Part shown: positions 53,014-62,251 of the stretch, piece by piece
Layout: each line of letters starts with the position of its first letter
How positions within the stretch are numbered: the stretch's first letter is position 1
NCBI GenBank assembly: GCA_006226545.1
Contig: SBGR01000085.1
Span: 1-64,000, forward strand
DNA length: 64,000 nt
Direction: 5' to 3'
Origin: Bacteroidota bacterium
GTDB taxonomy: Bacteria; Bacteroidota; Bacteroidia; UBA8524
The notes under the pieces: generated by a model
The model's input: the letters and a program-made list of their open reading frames with translations, nothing else
The model's database searches: none
What the model was told of the DNA's origin: nothing
Position numbers and translations under genes: made by a program

Positions 53014-53595
53014 TCAAGAAACGCGCAAATTCTCAATATGTTTCAGCCACAACGAAATCATTTCTTTGCCTTTGGCTGTCAAAATGGCCTCCGGATGAAA
53101 CTGGTAGCCCCAAATTGGTAATGAGCGATGTGCAAAAGCCATCGGTAAATTGGATTCCGTCTGTGCGGTAATTTCCAATTCTTCCGGAACAGATTCCAAA
53201 ACCAAACTGTGGTAACGGCAAACTTGCGCCTCTGCTCCTAGGCCTTTAAACATAGCATGCTGGTTTAATCTTATTTCACTCACCTTTCCATGCACCGGAA
53301 TTGGCGCTTTCACCAGCTTTGCGCCAAAATGCAGGCCTAGCGCCTGAAACCCCAAGCAAACACCGAGAATCGGATATCGCTTTGCAATGACTTCAATAAA
53401 TTCCATTAAAACACCAGATTGCTCCGGTCTAGCCGGTCCGGGAGAAAGCACCACAGCATCAAAATTTCGTTGCAATAGTTCGTCAACAGATTCACAATCA
53501 TTTCGAACCACAAGTACTTCTGCTCCACCCTCTTCTAAGTAATCTCGAAGGTTGTAAGTGAATGAATCGTAGTTATCGAAAAGCAGAATTTTCAT
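53014..53595 (-). CDS. Anthranilate/aminodeoxychorismate synthase glutamine amidotransferase (TrpG/PabA)
   Basis: A 193-residue class I glutamine amidotransferase that supplies ammonia to a chorismate-using partner. Catalytic Cys80 (GVCLGFQAL), His167 and Glu169 (YQFHPEAIL) are intact. The opening LLFDNYDSFTYNL and VLSPGPARPEQSG are standard. No TrpE or PabB neighbour is present, so it could serve either pathway. It is 4 bp overlapped with the aminotransferase gene at its start, but its link to polysaccharide synthesis is doubtful. Confidence 0.9.
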   Translation of the reverse strand: MKILLFDNYDSFTYNLRDYLEEGGAEVLVVRNDCESVDELLQRNFDAVVLSPGPARPEQSGVLMEFIEVIAKRYPILGVCLGFQALGLHFGAKLVKAPIPVHGKVSEIRLNQHAMFKGLGAEAQVCRYHSLVLESVPEELEITAQTESNLPMAFAHRSLPIWGYQFHPEAILTAKGKEMISLWLKHIENLRVS

Positions 53596-54728
53596 TCAAA
53601 CGCATTCATAACTTCTATCACGTAAGCGATGTCTTCTTCGCTGTGGATGGTAGAGATGGGCAAGCTCAATATGCTGCTATGTATTTCCTTCGCTAGCTTA
53701 AAATCGTTATCGTCTAGCTTCCAACCCTTTTTAGCGAAAACATCCTGAATGGATTTTTGATCGCATGGCGCAATGGGATAATGAATTTCTGTTTTTATAC
53801 CGTGCTCCAAAAGGTAGGCTTTCAATTCATCCCTGCGTGCATGACGAATAGGGTAAATATGGTAAACCTGCTCCGTATTGTGATCCGGCGCCGGCAATAT
53901 AAATTTGCTTGAATCTAGGCCCTCCCGGTACAATTCCGCCAAAGCCCTTTTGTGTTCAGTAATCTCATCCAAGGCTTCCAATTTGATGCGCAACATGGCC
54001 GCATGCAACTCATCTAACCTCGAATTATCACCAACAAATTCGTTCTTGTACTTGATATTGGAGCCGTAATTACGCCACGCTTTGAGTTTGGCATAATCGG
54101 CTTCGTTCACCACGCTTAATCCACCTGCATCACCCAAGGCACCCAAGTTTTTTGTTGGGTAAAAGCTAAATGCACCAAAACCAAAAGTACCGGTTGCCTC
54201 ACATTTATAGGTTGCGCCGTGCGATTGCGCACAATCTTCAATTAAGACCAAATTATACTTGTTGCACAATTCCATAATGGGGTCCATTTCACATGGACGA
54301 CCATACAAATGCACCACCATTATCGCTTTGGTTTTAGTTGTTATCTTCTCTTCAATACGACTAGGATCAATCAGGTACGTGTGAATATCAGGTTCCACAA
54401 ATACCGGCTTATAACCTGAGTTAAGAATGGCGTTGATGGTAGCGATATAGGTATTTGAGGGAACAATCACCTCGCTATCCGCCGGCCAATCTTGTATTTT
54501 CAATGGAAGCTCCAAAGCATCCAAGCCCGAAGCCACCCCCAGGAAAAAATTGGAACCGATATAGTCGTTGAATTCCTGCTCAAAAGCAGTCACTTCATTG
54601 CCTAATACGAACCAGCCAATCTCCAAAAGCGATTTGAACTTGGCTTCGTAGGCATCGCGAAATGGCGCGTTCAGGCCACTTAAATTTTCATACTCAATGT
54701 TCCGGATAGGCTTCATCGATGTAGTCAT
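53592..54728 (-). CDS. DegT/DnrJ/EryC1 aminotransferase (FdtB/QdtB-like)
   Basis: A 378-residue PLP-dependent nucleotide-sugar aminotransferase. The catalytic lysine is Lys193 in FSFYPTKNLGALGD, and SGLDAL, EDCAQSHGA and NYGSNIKYKNEFVGDNSRLDELHAA motifs (in part) are canonical. Partnered with the downstream-coupled ketoisomerase, it should form dTDP-3-amino-3,6-dideoxyhexose (Fuc3N or Qui3N type) for surface glycans. It overlaps the ketoisomerase gene by about 35 bp (or 23 bp from the internal ATG at 54716). Confidence 0.9.
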   Translation of the reverse strand: MTTSMKPIRNIEYENLSGLNAPFRDAYEAKFKSLLEIGWFVLGNEVTAFEQEFNDYIGSNFFLGVASGLDALELPLKIQDWPADSEVIVPSNTYIATINAILNSGYKPVFVEPDIHTYLIDPSRIEEKITTKTKAIMVVHLYGRPCEMDPIMELCNKYNLVLIEDCAQSHGATYKCEATGTFGFGAFSFYPTKNLGALGDAGGLSVVNEADYAKLKAWRNYGSNIKYKNEFVGDNSRLDELHAAMLRIKLEALDEITEHKRALAELYREGLDSSKFILPAPDHNTEQVYHIYPIRHARRDELKAYLLEHGIKTEIHYPIAPCDQKSIQDVFAKKGWKLDDNDFKLAKEIHSSILSLPISTIHSEEDIAYVIEVMNAFE

Positions 54729-55065
54729 TAATATCGTACGGAGTTGAAGCGAGCACCAATAAAACGGCTCCTTCGGTAAAATGGTGCATGGTATGCCAAT
54801 CGTGACGGTCTACATACAAGGCCGTACTTGGACTATCCAATAAGAAGTCTTCAGTTCCCTTTCCATTGTTAGAAGAGACAATACAAGAACCGTGAATGCA
54901 GATGAGCAATTGGTCTGTATGCTTGTGTCTATGTCCGCCGCGGACCACATCCGGCTTGCCGTGGATATAGTATACCCGCTTCACTTCAAAAGGAAGTTCT
55001 TTTTCAATTACGCGAAGTTCACCGCGGTTGTCAGAGAAGGCTTTAATCTGAATAATATGCGCCAT
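54694..55065 (-). CDS. dTDP-6-deoxy-hexose 3,4-ketoisomerase (FdtA/QdtA-like)
   Basis: A 123-residue WxcM-like cupin enzyme. The metal/substrate-pocket histidines are in GGHRHKHTDQLLI and DRHDWHTMHHF, consistent with the sugar 3,4-ketoisomerase family that converts dTDP-4-keto-6-deoxyglucose for a 3-amino sugar. FdtA and QdtA differ in product stereochemistry, which cannot be decided by eye. The gene has its own promoter and may be almost leaderless. It leads the transcript that includes the aminotransferase gene. Confidence 0.85.
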   Translation of the reverse strand: MAHIIQIKAFSDNRGELRVIEKELPFEVKRVYYIHGKPDVVRGGHRHKHTDQLLICIHGSCIVSSNNGKGTEDFLLDSPSTALYVDRHDWHTMHHFTEGAVLLVLASTPYDINDYIDEAYPEH

Positions 55066-55072
55066 GTGCCGA

Positions 55073-55080
55073 CAAAAGTA
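55073..55080 (-). promoter_or_regulatory. -7 box of the ketoisomerase gene
   Basis: Minus-strand TACTTTTG (55080-55073) fits TAnnTTTG, 7 bp before the ATG. A CTTG-like element is 22 bp upstream. The message is predicted to be leaderless or to have a leader of only a few bases. Confidence 0.6.
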
Positions 55081-55097
55081 AACAATCCCACACGCGA

Positions 55098-56099
55098 CTA
55101 TGCAAGTCTGGGTGGAAATATTCTACCAAGTATATTTCGCTTAACCCAAGCAATATGCCCAACCAAAAGTGATTCTTTTCTATACGATTTAGCATCGCCA
55201 GTTGCGTGGAAATCATCGCTAGGAAAATCTTTATGCAGCTCTTCTCCTTTGCTTTTTAGCGATTGGATATACGGTTTGTAAAATAGATTCTTCACCGCAT
55301 CGCTCAGCGAATAAGACCTAGGAGCGAATATGGCTTTCCATCCTTCGTAGACCTTCACTCCGTGAAAATGGAAGAATACAACAGGGAAAGTATGACCATC
55401 TGCTTTGCCCATAAGTTGATTAGTGCTGTTTAGGCTGAATTCGTATTGCTGACAATTCCAAGGCGCCACACCTCCACCTAAATGGTTCAGTTCATGGACA
55501 GAAGGAAATCGAGTAGTCCAATCGTCGAGGTATTTTTGATCGCCAAACTTGCCGTCTTCTACCCTGGCATAACACCATTCTAGGCAGCGCTCTCTCCACC
55601 ACTGCAGCACTTCTCTTCCTTCCGGATTATTCTTAAAATACATGAACTGTACGCAGTATTTCCCTCGGAGAAAAGACTGGTCGTAGCGACGCGTATAGCG
55701 ATGGGAGGTGATGAGTACGGATTTCCCACTGGCCTCCATCTCATCTATGAGGACACGCGGATTATGGTAAAAGCGAAGGTCTGCATCCAAATAGGTGCAG
55801 TTCTCCACCTGATAATGATCTAAAACATATTGAATGGTACTTGAGGTACAGGTCCAGCAGTATTCTGCCCTGCTGCGTTCCGGCTTTACCTTGAGCAATT
55901 GTTCATCTTCAAAATCGCTCAAAGAAATAACCGTCATGTGCTCTAATGCCAATCGATTCAGCACTTCCTCTGCTTTGGCATTGAAGGCAAACACATACAG
56001 GTGAAAGTCATCGCAATGGGCCACCAATGAATCGTACATCACCAATCCTCGGCTGAGATAATTGGAATCGAAAAGGGTACAAAAATTCAGGCGACTCAT
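55098..56099 (-). CDS. Glycosyltransferase (nucleotide-diphospho-sugar fold)
   Basis: A 333-residue GT-A-type protein. The DxD motif is CTYLDADLRFYHNP near 100. The opening NFCTLFDSNYLSRGLVMYDSL is like GT8/GT32-type enzymes that read NDP-sugar. The ATG at 56099 shares an ATGA overlap with the methyltransferase upstream; a longer frame to 56162 is rejected. The donor and acceptor are unknown. Confidence 0.8.
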   Translation of the reverse strand: MSRLNFCTLFDSNYLSRGLVMYDSLVAHCDDFHLYVFAFNAKAEEVLNRLALEHMTVISLSDFEDEQLLKVKPERSRAEYCWTCTSSTIQYVLDHYQVENCTYLDADLRFYHNPRVLIDEMEASGKSVLITSHRYTRRYDQSFLRGKYCVQFMYFKNNPEGREVLQWWRERCLEWCYARVEDGKFGDQKYLDDWTTRFPSVHELNHLGGGVAPWNCQQYEFSLNSTNQLMGKADGHTFPVVFFHFHGVKVYEGWKAIFAPRSYSLSDAVKNLFYKPYIQSLKSKGEELHKDFPSDDFHATGDAKSYRKESLLVGHIAWVKRNILGRIFPPRLA

Positions 56100-56812
56100 T
56101 TCTTTCTCACTAAAATGATATTGTCGAGGTAGAAGTCGCGACTCCTCCCAAACAAAGGCCAAAACAGGCTCCAGAATAGGTTAAACGGAGCGATAAGCAA
56201 CAAGGTGAACAGCAAATTCACCACGCCTGATTTAGTTAAGGTCTGCTTGTAGATAAAGGTAGTGAGCAATTGCACTACTGCTCTGATATCATTCACGCTT
56301 TTACGGTGTTCCACCACCTCAAAGCCATGCTTTTCCATCAGGTGTTGAAGTCCAAATGAACTGTATCTAGCGAAATCGTAGGGCTGTTCATGTTCGTCCC
56401 AAGCAAAAGGAACCGTAAGCAGCAATTTACCTCCGGGTTTCAGCACACGGGCTATTTCAGCTAAAAACTCGTCTGGATTAAAAACATGTTCCAGCACTTG
56501 ATTGCATAAAGCTGAATCGAAGTGATTTTCGCTAAAAGGAAATGTAGTGCCGTCGTAGTAAACATCGATATCCTCACCTTCGTGCGAATGGCCCGGGTTT
56601 TCAATGTCCATCCCGAGGTAGCTCTTGGTATGAAACAATGAGCGGTAAGGTTTTCTGCCACATCCCACATCAATCAGATCTCCATCTAACTGCTGTGCAA
56701 GCTCTTTCATGTGATGGAATAATCCCTTTCTAGCGAAGTAGAACGGATTGATAAACAAGCCCAAGAATCCGGGATTAAAATCTTCTTTGTACTTTATCTC
56801 TCTGAAGCCCAT
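56096..56812 (-). CDS. Class I SAM-dependent methyltransferase
   Basis: A 238-residue methyltransferase with motif I LIDVGCGRKPYRSLF near 45 and FDSALCNQVLEHVFNPDEFLAEIARVL-type motif IV (given in part). The PFAWDEHEQPYDFARYS region is common in polysaccharide-cluster methyltransferases. A C-terminal hydrophobic pair (about 205-225, LLFTLLLIAPFNLFWSLF) suggests membrane association. The start overlaps the TIGR04325-like gene by one base (TAATG). Confidence 0.85.
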   Translation of the reverse strand: MGFREIKYKEDFNPGFLGLFINPFYFARKGLFHHMKELAQQLDGDLIDVGCGRKPYRSLFHTKSYLGMDIENPGHSHEGEDIDVYYDGTTFPFSENHFDSALCNQVLEHVFNPDEFLAEIARVLKPGGKLLLTVPFAWDEHEQPYDFARYSSFGLQHLMEKHGFEVVEHRKSVNDIRAVVQLLTTFIYKQTLTKSGVVNLLFTLLLIAPFNLFWSLFWPLFGRSRDFYLDNIILVRKK

Positions 56813-57603
56813 TACTGTTTACGGCGGTAAAAATAACTTTTGAATTCCGAATTGACATTAAAGATATCGGGACATAAAATGGACTTCTCCAGTTTGTAAT
56901 CCGACATAAAGGTCTTGAATTTACGTTCCGAGAAGAACCAAGCCGGGTAACTCGCCTCGTATATATCAGGAGAAATATGTTGAACGGTTAGTCGGTCTTT
57001 GTCCCCCTTGATCACCGGATGTTTATCGATAAGTATGGCCTCCGGATTAAACGCCTTTAACTCCTTGAGCACCTCATAAGGTTTATCCAAATAAGGTAAG
57101 ACACAGCCCAAGATGATGACATCGTATGGACCATAAACCCAAGCTTCCTTGAGGTTACTGGCAAAATGGAGCTTATCTGTTTCAAACTCAGCTTTGCCTA
57201 AATCGCTAAACGACTCTTGCTCTACAATCACCCAATTCAAATTCAGGTTGGGGAATAGCTTCTTCACCGGGTAGTAGTGAGAACCCAAGGCCCCGCCGAA
57301 GTCGAGCACTTGTAAGTTACTCTTCTTCTGGGCTAGCTCATTCAGCCAAGGAAGTAAATCCCATTGAAAATCATCCCGGTAGGTTTGTCCATCGCGCTCG
57401 TAATTGGCCTTACCATCGCGAACAGCACGGCTAGCTTCTACCACTTTTTGCGTGATGCCGTCTTGATCGTAGCCTTTGGAATCAGCCGTTGCCGCTTCCC
57501 AAGAAGGGTAATCGCCAAAATAGCCGTAACCGGATTTTGCTGATTTTCGCTTAAGCCATTGAATGACCAGCCAACGTAAAAGGCCTCTGTAACGCATGCG
57601 CAA
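56812..57603 (-). CDS. TIGR04325-like methyltransferase
   Basis: A 263-residue putative methyltransferase. SGYGYFGDYPSWEAATADS near 25 and VLDFGGALGSHYYPVKKLF near 95 match the TIGR04325 group found in O-antigen-type clusters, as far as I recall it. The SAM site is poorly conserved in this family, so enzyme activity is inferred. It is 23 bp downstream of the glycosyltransferase gene. No separate promoter was seen. Confidence 0.7.
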   Translation of the reverse strand: MRMRYRGLLRWLVIQWLKRKSAKSGYGYFGDYPSWEAATADSKGYDQDGITQKVVEASRAVRDGKANYERDGQTYRDDFQWDLLPWLNELAQKKSNLQVLDFGGALGSHYYPVKKLFPNLNLNWVIVEQESFSDLGKAEFETDKLHFASNLKEAWVYGPYDVIILGCVLPYLDKPYEVLKELKAFNPEAILIDKHPVIKGDKDRLTVQHISPDIYEASYPAWFFSERKFKTFMSDYKLEKSILCPDIFNVNSEFKSYFYRRKQ

Positions 57604-57626
57604 CGAATTAACGCAGAAAGCGCGAG

Positions 57627-58511
57627 TTAAAAAAACCGGCCTAAACCTAACTTACGGAGTATGGCGGTTCGTCGCGTTTGTTTAAAAAATTTAGCGAAAG
57701 CCTTATAGGCGGCGGCAGATTCTTTCACCTCGTTTGGAAATACCGGCATCTGGTTGGCTAGGTAGGGATCAAAAAGATCTGTTTTCTCACTGTGTGTGCC
57801 TGAAGCGTCGTTACCCAGGTTGCGTATAAGTGATTTACCCGGATAAAGTGTCAATTTATCGGCCAGCAAGGCAGAGGCATACCAGCGAACGGCCCAGCTG
57901 TGGTTCTCCCCTTTCACTTGCCTTTCGAGCATGCGGGTATAAGGATAGCTGTTTTCAAAGTCGAAGCGTTTGTTCAGACCCTTAGCTTTTATCTGTTCCA
58001 ACAGCACATTTCCATCGGCATTAAAAATCTCCCATCCCCGGCGCCAAGTAGCCCAGCCCCAGCAGTCGGCACCTTTTAAAAAGAAGCTAGTAGGAAGATC
58101 TTGGATGGGATAGCTATAGGCATGAATGGAAATCACTTCCTCCACATTTTTGTATTGATCGAGTGCTGACTGCATATAGCCCAAGAAAAAGGGCGAGCAT
58201 TGCATATCGTCTTCGAGCACAATGACCGAATCATGTTTCGCTAAGATTTGCGAAACCCCTTCAATTATTGACTTACTGAGGCCTTTGTTCTTATCCGACT
58301 CTATTATTTGAACCGACCTAAACCCTTCAACCGTCTTTAAATACCTCCTCACCTCGGCTACCGCCGGCGCATGTTCTTGCGTTTTGGCCGCATCTGAAAA
58401 GAAAAGCACATCCAGCTCTTCAGCCCCCGGGTTCCTTTTCAGGCTCTCCACGGTCTGCTCCAGGTGCCAAGGTCTATTGTAACAAAATATGGCGAGGGGT
58501 GCAGTAATCAA
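57627..58511 (-). CDS. Glycosyltransferase family 2-like protein
   Basis: A 294-residue GT-A glycosyltransferase. The opening [20 protein letters not shown] and the acidic [15 protein letters not shown] motif (EDD as the DxD) are found in sugar transferases of polysaccharide loci. [14 protein letters not shown] near 150 is an aromatic-rich acceptor segment. It shares an ATGA-type overlap with the epimerase gene. Donor sugar unknown. Confidence 0.82.
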   Translation of the reverse strand: MITAPLAIFCYNRPWHLEQTVESLKRNPGAEELDVLFFSDAAKTQEHAPAVAEVRRYLKTVEGFRSVQIIESDKNKGLSKSIIEGVSQILAKHDSVIVLEDDMQCSPFFLGYMQSALDQYKNVEEVISIHAYSYPIQDLPTSFFLKGADCWGWATWRRGWEIFNADGNVLLEQIKAKGLNKRFDFENSYPYTRMLERQVKGENHSWAVRWYASALLADKLTLYPGKSLIRNLGNDASGTHSEKTDLFDPYLANQMPVFPNEVKESAAAYKAFAKFFKQTRRTAILRKLGLGRFF

Positions 58512-59572
58512 ATCATTCTTCTAGTTAACGATTCATAAATCTCTTTCAGAATCGCATCCACGTCATACTTTAATGACCATTCAGGATAGTGTTTCTCAAA
58601 TTTAGTAATGTCGCTAATCCACCAAATATGATCACCAACGCGATTCTGCTCTGCATAACTGTAATTCATGCTTTTACCAGTGATTTCTTCCGACATAGCA
58701 ATTGCCTCTTTCATCGAACAGTTACTAAATCTTCCTCCGCCAATATTGTAGACTTCGGCAACCCGTGGATTTTTATAAAAATGATGGAATGCGCTCACAA
58801 GGTCATTACTGTGAATATTGTCGCGAACCTGTTTTCCCTTGTAACCAAAGATTGTGTAATGCTTGCCGCTAACTGCACATTTCATCAGATAGGCTAGAAA
58901 ACCATGAAGCTCAGCGCCTGAATGATTTGGGCCGGTAAGGCAGCCTCCTCGGAAAATTCCAGTTTTCATGTTGAAATACCTGCCATATTCTTGCACAAGC
59001 ACGTCTGCCGCCACTTTTGATGCTCCAAACAAGGAGTGCAAAGTTTGATCAATGCTCATGTTCTCACTGATACCATGTTTAAAGTATTCGTGATCTTCTG
59101 CAATTTCCCAGCGGTTCTCCAATTCAACCAGTGGTAAATAATTTGGTCTATCACCATATACTTTATTGGTTGAAGTAAAAATAAACACCGCTTCTGGCGC
59201 AAATTGTCTAGTAGCTTCAAGCAGATTTAAAGTGCCATTTGCGTTCACCGAAAAATCGGTAAAAGGTTCTTTTGCTGCCCAATCGTGAGAAGGCTGAGCT
59301 GCCGTATGAATAATCAACCCTAATGAAGTATTGTACTTTTGAAAAATCGCGAAGATTTCATCCTGATTTCGGATATCAGCCGTCTCCAAAGTATAGTTAG
59401 GGTACTTTTCTTTAAGTTCTTCACCTTTCCATTTGGTAGAGGCATCTTGTCCAAAGAAATAAGACCGCATGTCATTATCAATACCTACCACCTGATGGCC
59501 TAACTCACAAAAATATCTAACCGACTCAGAGCCGATTAATCCGGATGCTCCGGTAACAAGAACTGTCTGCAT
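58508..59572 (-). CDS. NAD-dependent nucleotide-sugar epimerase (RfbE-like)
   Basis: A 354-residue extended SDR protein. The NAD-binding motif is [12 protein letters not shown] at 5-16. [15 protein letters not shown] resembles CDP-paratose/tyvelose 2-epimerases. The usual active-site YxxxK reads FGASK ([12 protein letters not shown]), with Phe in place of the catalytic Tyr. The Ser/Thr region ([10 protein letters not shown]) is intact. The [11 protein letters not shown] and [12 protein letters not shown] motifs place it in a polysaccharide-cluster branch. It is divergently placed from the FkbM gene; a GATATTTG box at 59597-59590 is one base from consensus. Confidence 0.82.
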   Translation of the reverse strand: MQTVLVTGASGLIGSESVRYFCELGHQVVGIDNDMRSYFFGQDASTKWKGEELKEKYPNYTLETADIRNQDEIFAIFQKYNTSLGLIIHTAAQPSHDWAAKEPFTDFSVNANGTLNLLEATRQFAPEAVFIFTSTNKVYGDRPNYLPLVELENRWEIAEDHEYFKHGISENMSIDQTLHSLFGASKVAADVLVQEYGRYFNMKTGIFRGGCLTGPNHSGAELHGFLAYLMKCAVSGKHYTIFGYKGKQVRDNIHSNDLVSAFHHFYKNPRVAEVYNIGGGRFSNCSMKEAIAMSEEITGKSMNYSYAEQNRVGDHIWWISDITKFEKHYPEWSLKYDVDAILKEIYESLTRRMI

Positions 59573-59631
59573 TACTAGTATTTTAGGGGCAAATATCCGA
59601 AACTATCTATATACTTGTCAAAAAGTTTACA

Positions 59632-60429
59632 ATGAATATTCTCCGGCCAATTTTATACTTCTTAATCCGACTCTATTCTTGGCCTTTTCGCTTTCCAATG
59701 GTTCTCAAAGTCACTTTTCAAAAATTGAGAAGAGATACATTTTGGAACTACTACGACAATGTTTTCCTACTTGACTATCCGCATATTAAAAGGGCTTGCT
59801 CGTTAATTAAATCGGAGAAGAATCCTATTGTTTTTGATATCGGAGGTGGCCAAGGTACCACGTTGAAACTCTTTAGGGAGGAATTACCTCATGCCCAAGT
59901 TGAGTTGTTTGAACCCATCAGCAGTAACTTCAAAATCATTAAAGATCAATTTGGCGGGAATAAAGGGATTAAGTTGAATCAACTAGCCTTGGGACATGAA
60001 GAAGGCGAAACGACCATTCATATTGCAGACAGGGTCACTTCTTCTTCATTGTTGGAGTTAAATCCCGAAGCTCATGAAAAAGGCTCCTATCTGGCAGACG
60101 CCTTAAAGCCCGTAAGGGAAGAGTCTATTCAGGTCAAGCGCGTTGAATCTTTCATTAAGCAATATGAAAAAATCCACCTTATGAAACTCGATGTTCAAGG
60201 ATTTGAATTAAACGTACTTAAGGGCGCAGGTGAAGAATTGAAAAAGGTAAAATACATTATAATGGAAGTGTCCAATCACGATGGTTATAGTGGCGCTCCT
60301 TTGTACCATGAAATTGATGCCTGGATGCGTGAAAACAATTTTGAACTGGCTGATTTATTCCCGGGCATTAAAGAATCCGGCTTTTTGAAAGAATGGGATT
60401 GTATATTCTTGAATAAGCTATGGAAGTAG
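59632..60429 (+). CDS. FkbM family methyltransferase
   Basis: A 265-residue SAM-dependent methyltransferase. The SAM motif is VFDIGGGQGTT near 68 and the family's LMKLDVQGFELNVLKGA is near 180. An N-terminal hydrophobic stretch (about 4-20) may anchor it to the membrane. FkbM-type enzymes methylate sugar or lipid hydroxyls; the substrate is unknown. It overlaps the next gene by 10 bp and begins a rightward four-gene unit. A TATACTTG box at 59610-59617 is one base from consensus. Confidence 0.85.
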   Translation: MNILRPILYFLIRLYSWPFRFPMVLKVTFQKLRRDTFWNYYDNVFLLDYPHIKRACSLIKSEKNPIVFDIGGGQGTTLKLFREELPHAQVELFEPISSNFKIIKDQFGGNKGIKLNQLALGHEEGETTIHIADRVTSSSLLELNPEAHEKGSYLADALKPVREESIQVKRVESFIKQYEKIHLMKLDVQGFELNVLKGAGEELKKVKYIIMEVSNHDGYSGAPLYHEIDAWMRENNFELADLFPGIKESGFLKEWDCIFLNKLWK

Positions 60430-61571
60430 AGATTATTGAGTATGCCAACCCGGGGCATTTTACCCTTGTAGATTCTGTAGCTCGTATCTTCAGCTCTGAA
60501 TCAAAAAATCAAGTAAGTTTATCCGTAAGACCTCATCACACCGACAATGCTCATAAACTAATCGTACGGTTGCAACGAAGTAACCTAAACACGAATAGTT
60601 TCTCCTTTAACAAAGTCACAGATTCGGTTAAGGTTATCATCACCCCAGAGCATGAACTCGACTATCTCTTGAATTGCACTGACAAAGGGAGAACTTGGAT
60701 GTTTGTACACAATATTGATGACTGGTTTGACTTAGGGGTATTGAAAGGGTTTCGTCAAGCAACAGACGCTTTTTTGAAAGACAAGAATCCTAAACTAGCC
60801 TATTTCTTACTTAAACGTGTATTTAGAGATAATCCTAAGAAGAGAAAGGCGGTTGAACGTATTATAGCAGATGCCCATTCTTACTTTGTGGTGATTAATA
60901 ACACCCTGCGAGATGAATTAGCCAAGCTGGTTCCGATTGAGAAAATAAAAGTAATTCCATTTTCAGTTTACGATGCTTCATTGAAGGATTTAAGCACAGA
61001 AAACCAGAAGATCAGAATAGCAATTCCAGGATTACTTTCGCAAAAACGACGCGACTATACCAGCGTGTTTAAATCGATGGAAACTTGGTCTGAAGAACTA
61101 CTTTCTAAAATCGAGATTGACTTATTAGGTGGCATTAGTGATGCCGCTGGAGAACGTTCTGCCGAAGTAGTTAACTATGCTGAAAAGCTGATAAAGCAAG
61201 GTTATCCCATAATTCTAAGGAACAGCACCTATATAGAGCTTGATGAATTTGACCATGAATTAAGTAAGGCCGATATTATTCTAGGAAACCTAAATATTGA
61301 CCAAGGTGGCGGAAGTAAATATGGTAAAACTAAAGAGTCCGGTATTCCATTTACTATGATTCGTGCTGCTAAACCAGGTATTCTTCCGGTAGGATATAGT
61401 ACGATTCAGGAGGTTCAGACTTCAACAGTGTTTGTAGAAGATTATTATCTACTTTCCGAAGTACTTTGTAAGATGATTGACACCTCAGAAATAAAAAACC
61501 TGAAGTCCGTGGCGTTAGATAATTCACAATTTTTTAAAGATAAAAATATATACCAACAGATATGGGAATAA
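60420..61571 (+). CDS. Probable glycosyltransferase, GT-B-like
   Basis: A 383-residue protein without a motif I can name firmly. The N-terminal half has alternating beta-alpha character with FVHNIDDWFDLGV, and the C-terminal half has IAIPGLLSQKRRDYTSV and KESGIPFTMIRAAKPGILP, a pattern like the nucleotide-binding half of GT-B glycosyltransferases. Its position between an FkbM methyltransferase and a second methyltransferase-like gene, with 10-bp overlaps at both ends, supports a glycan role. Other options include an unknown sugar-binding enzyme. Confidence 0.6.
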   Translation: MEVEIIEYANPGHFTLVDSVARIFSSESKNQVSLSVRPHHTDNAHKLIVRLQRSNLNTNSFSFNKVTDSVKVIITPEHELDYLLNCTDKGRTWMFVHNIDDWFDLGVLKGFRQATDAFLKDKNPKLAYFLLKRVFRDNPKKRKAVERIIADAHSYFVVINNTLRDELAKLVPIEKIKVIPFSVYDASLKDLSTENQKIRIAIPGLLSQKRRDYTSVFKSMETWSEELLSKIEIDLLGGISDAAGERSAEVVNYAEKLIKQGYPIILRNSTYIELDEFDHELSKADIILGNLNIDQGGGSKYGKTKESGIPFTMIRAAKPGILPVGYSTIQEVQTSTVFVEDYYLLSEVLCKMIDTSEIKNLKSVALDNSQFFKDKNIYQQIWE

Positions 61572-62251
61572 TTACTACTCTAGGGGAAAAATTGCACATC
61601 CCTTCACTTGAAAAACTTGGACGTGATTTTGATATTAAAAAACAGATACGCCTATACAATACCAGACAAAAAGAACTAGAAGAGTATTGGAAAGAAAACC
61701 CGAATCCATCAAATGTTGAAGCCCCTCATACATTAAAACAAAAAACAATCCTAGAGATAAAATCAAAATACAACACCCAAGTTCTAATTGAAACTGGAAC
61801 ATACTTGGGTAAAATGATGGAATCTATGCAGCCTCATTTTAAGAATCTATATTCTATTGAGATTAGCCAATACTTGAATCACAGAGCAAAAAAACTTTTT
61901 GGAAAACACACAAACCTAAATTTTGTCTTAGGAGATAGTGGTGCAATGATGAAATCAGTAATTGATCAATTAAATGAACCCATACTGTTTTGGTTAGATG
62001 GACACTACTCTGGAGGAATAACTGGAATGTCTGATGTAGAAACACCAATTGCCGCTGAGTTAAAAGCAATTTTTTCTCATCCCTTAGCCGAAAAACATGT
62101 CATTTTAATTGATGATGCAAGAATGTTTAATGGCACACGCGATTATCCTTCCATTGATGAATTGAAAGAATTTATAAAATCTCAGCGTCCAGATTTTTCT
62201 TACTTCGAAATCTTGAACGATATTGTGATTCTAAAATCTGATAACCTATGA
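61562..62251 (+). CDS. SAM-dependent methyltransferase-like protein
   Basis: A 229-residue protein with a Rossmann-like methyltransferase core: VLIETGTYLGKMMESM near 75, LYSIEISQYLNHRAK near 98, LNFVLGDSGAMMKSV and ILFWLDGHYSGG, then HVILIDDARMF. This resembles the macrocin O-methyltransferase-like group seen in glycan clusters. The N-terminal 60 residues are helical and charged. The gene is visibly A/T-rich compared with its left neighbours. It overlaps both adjacent genes (10 bp and 4 bp). Confidence 0.7.
   Translation: MGIITTLGEKLHIPSLEKLGRDFDIKKQIRLYNTRQKELEEYWKENPNPSNVEAPHTLKQKTILEIKSKYNTQVLIETGTYLGKMMESMQPHFKNLYSIEISQYLNHRAKKLFGKHTNLNFVLGDSGAMMKSVIDQLNEPILFWLDGHYSGGITGMSDVETPIAAELKAIFSHPLAEKHVILIDDARMFNGTRDYPSIDELKEFIKSQRPDFSYFEILNDIVILKSDNL

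Noticed and set aside
52971-53036. N-terminal extension of the CBS-domain protein
   Set aside because: It overlaps the amidotransferase gene and is not CBS-like; an ATG at 52970 begins the conserved domain.
53014-53595. A tryptophan or folate operon
   Set aside because: Only the amidotransferase subunit is present; no trpE, pabB or other pathway gene is next to it.
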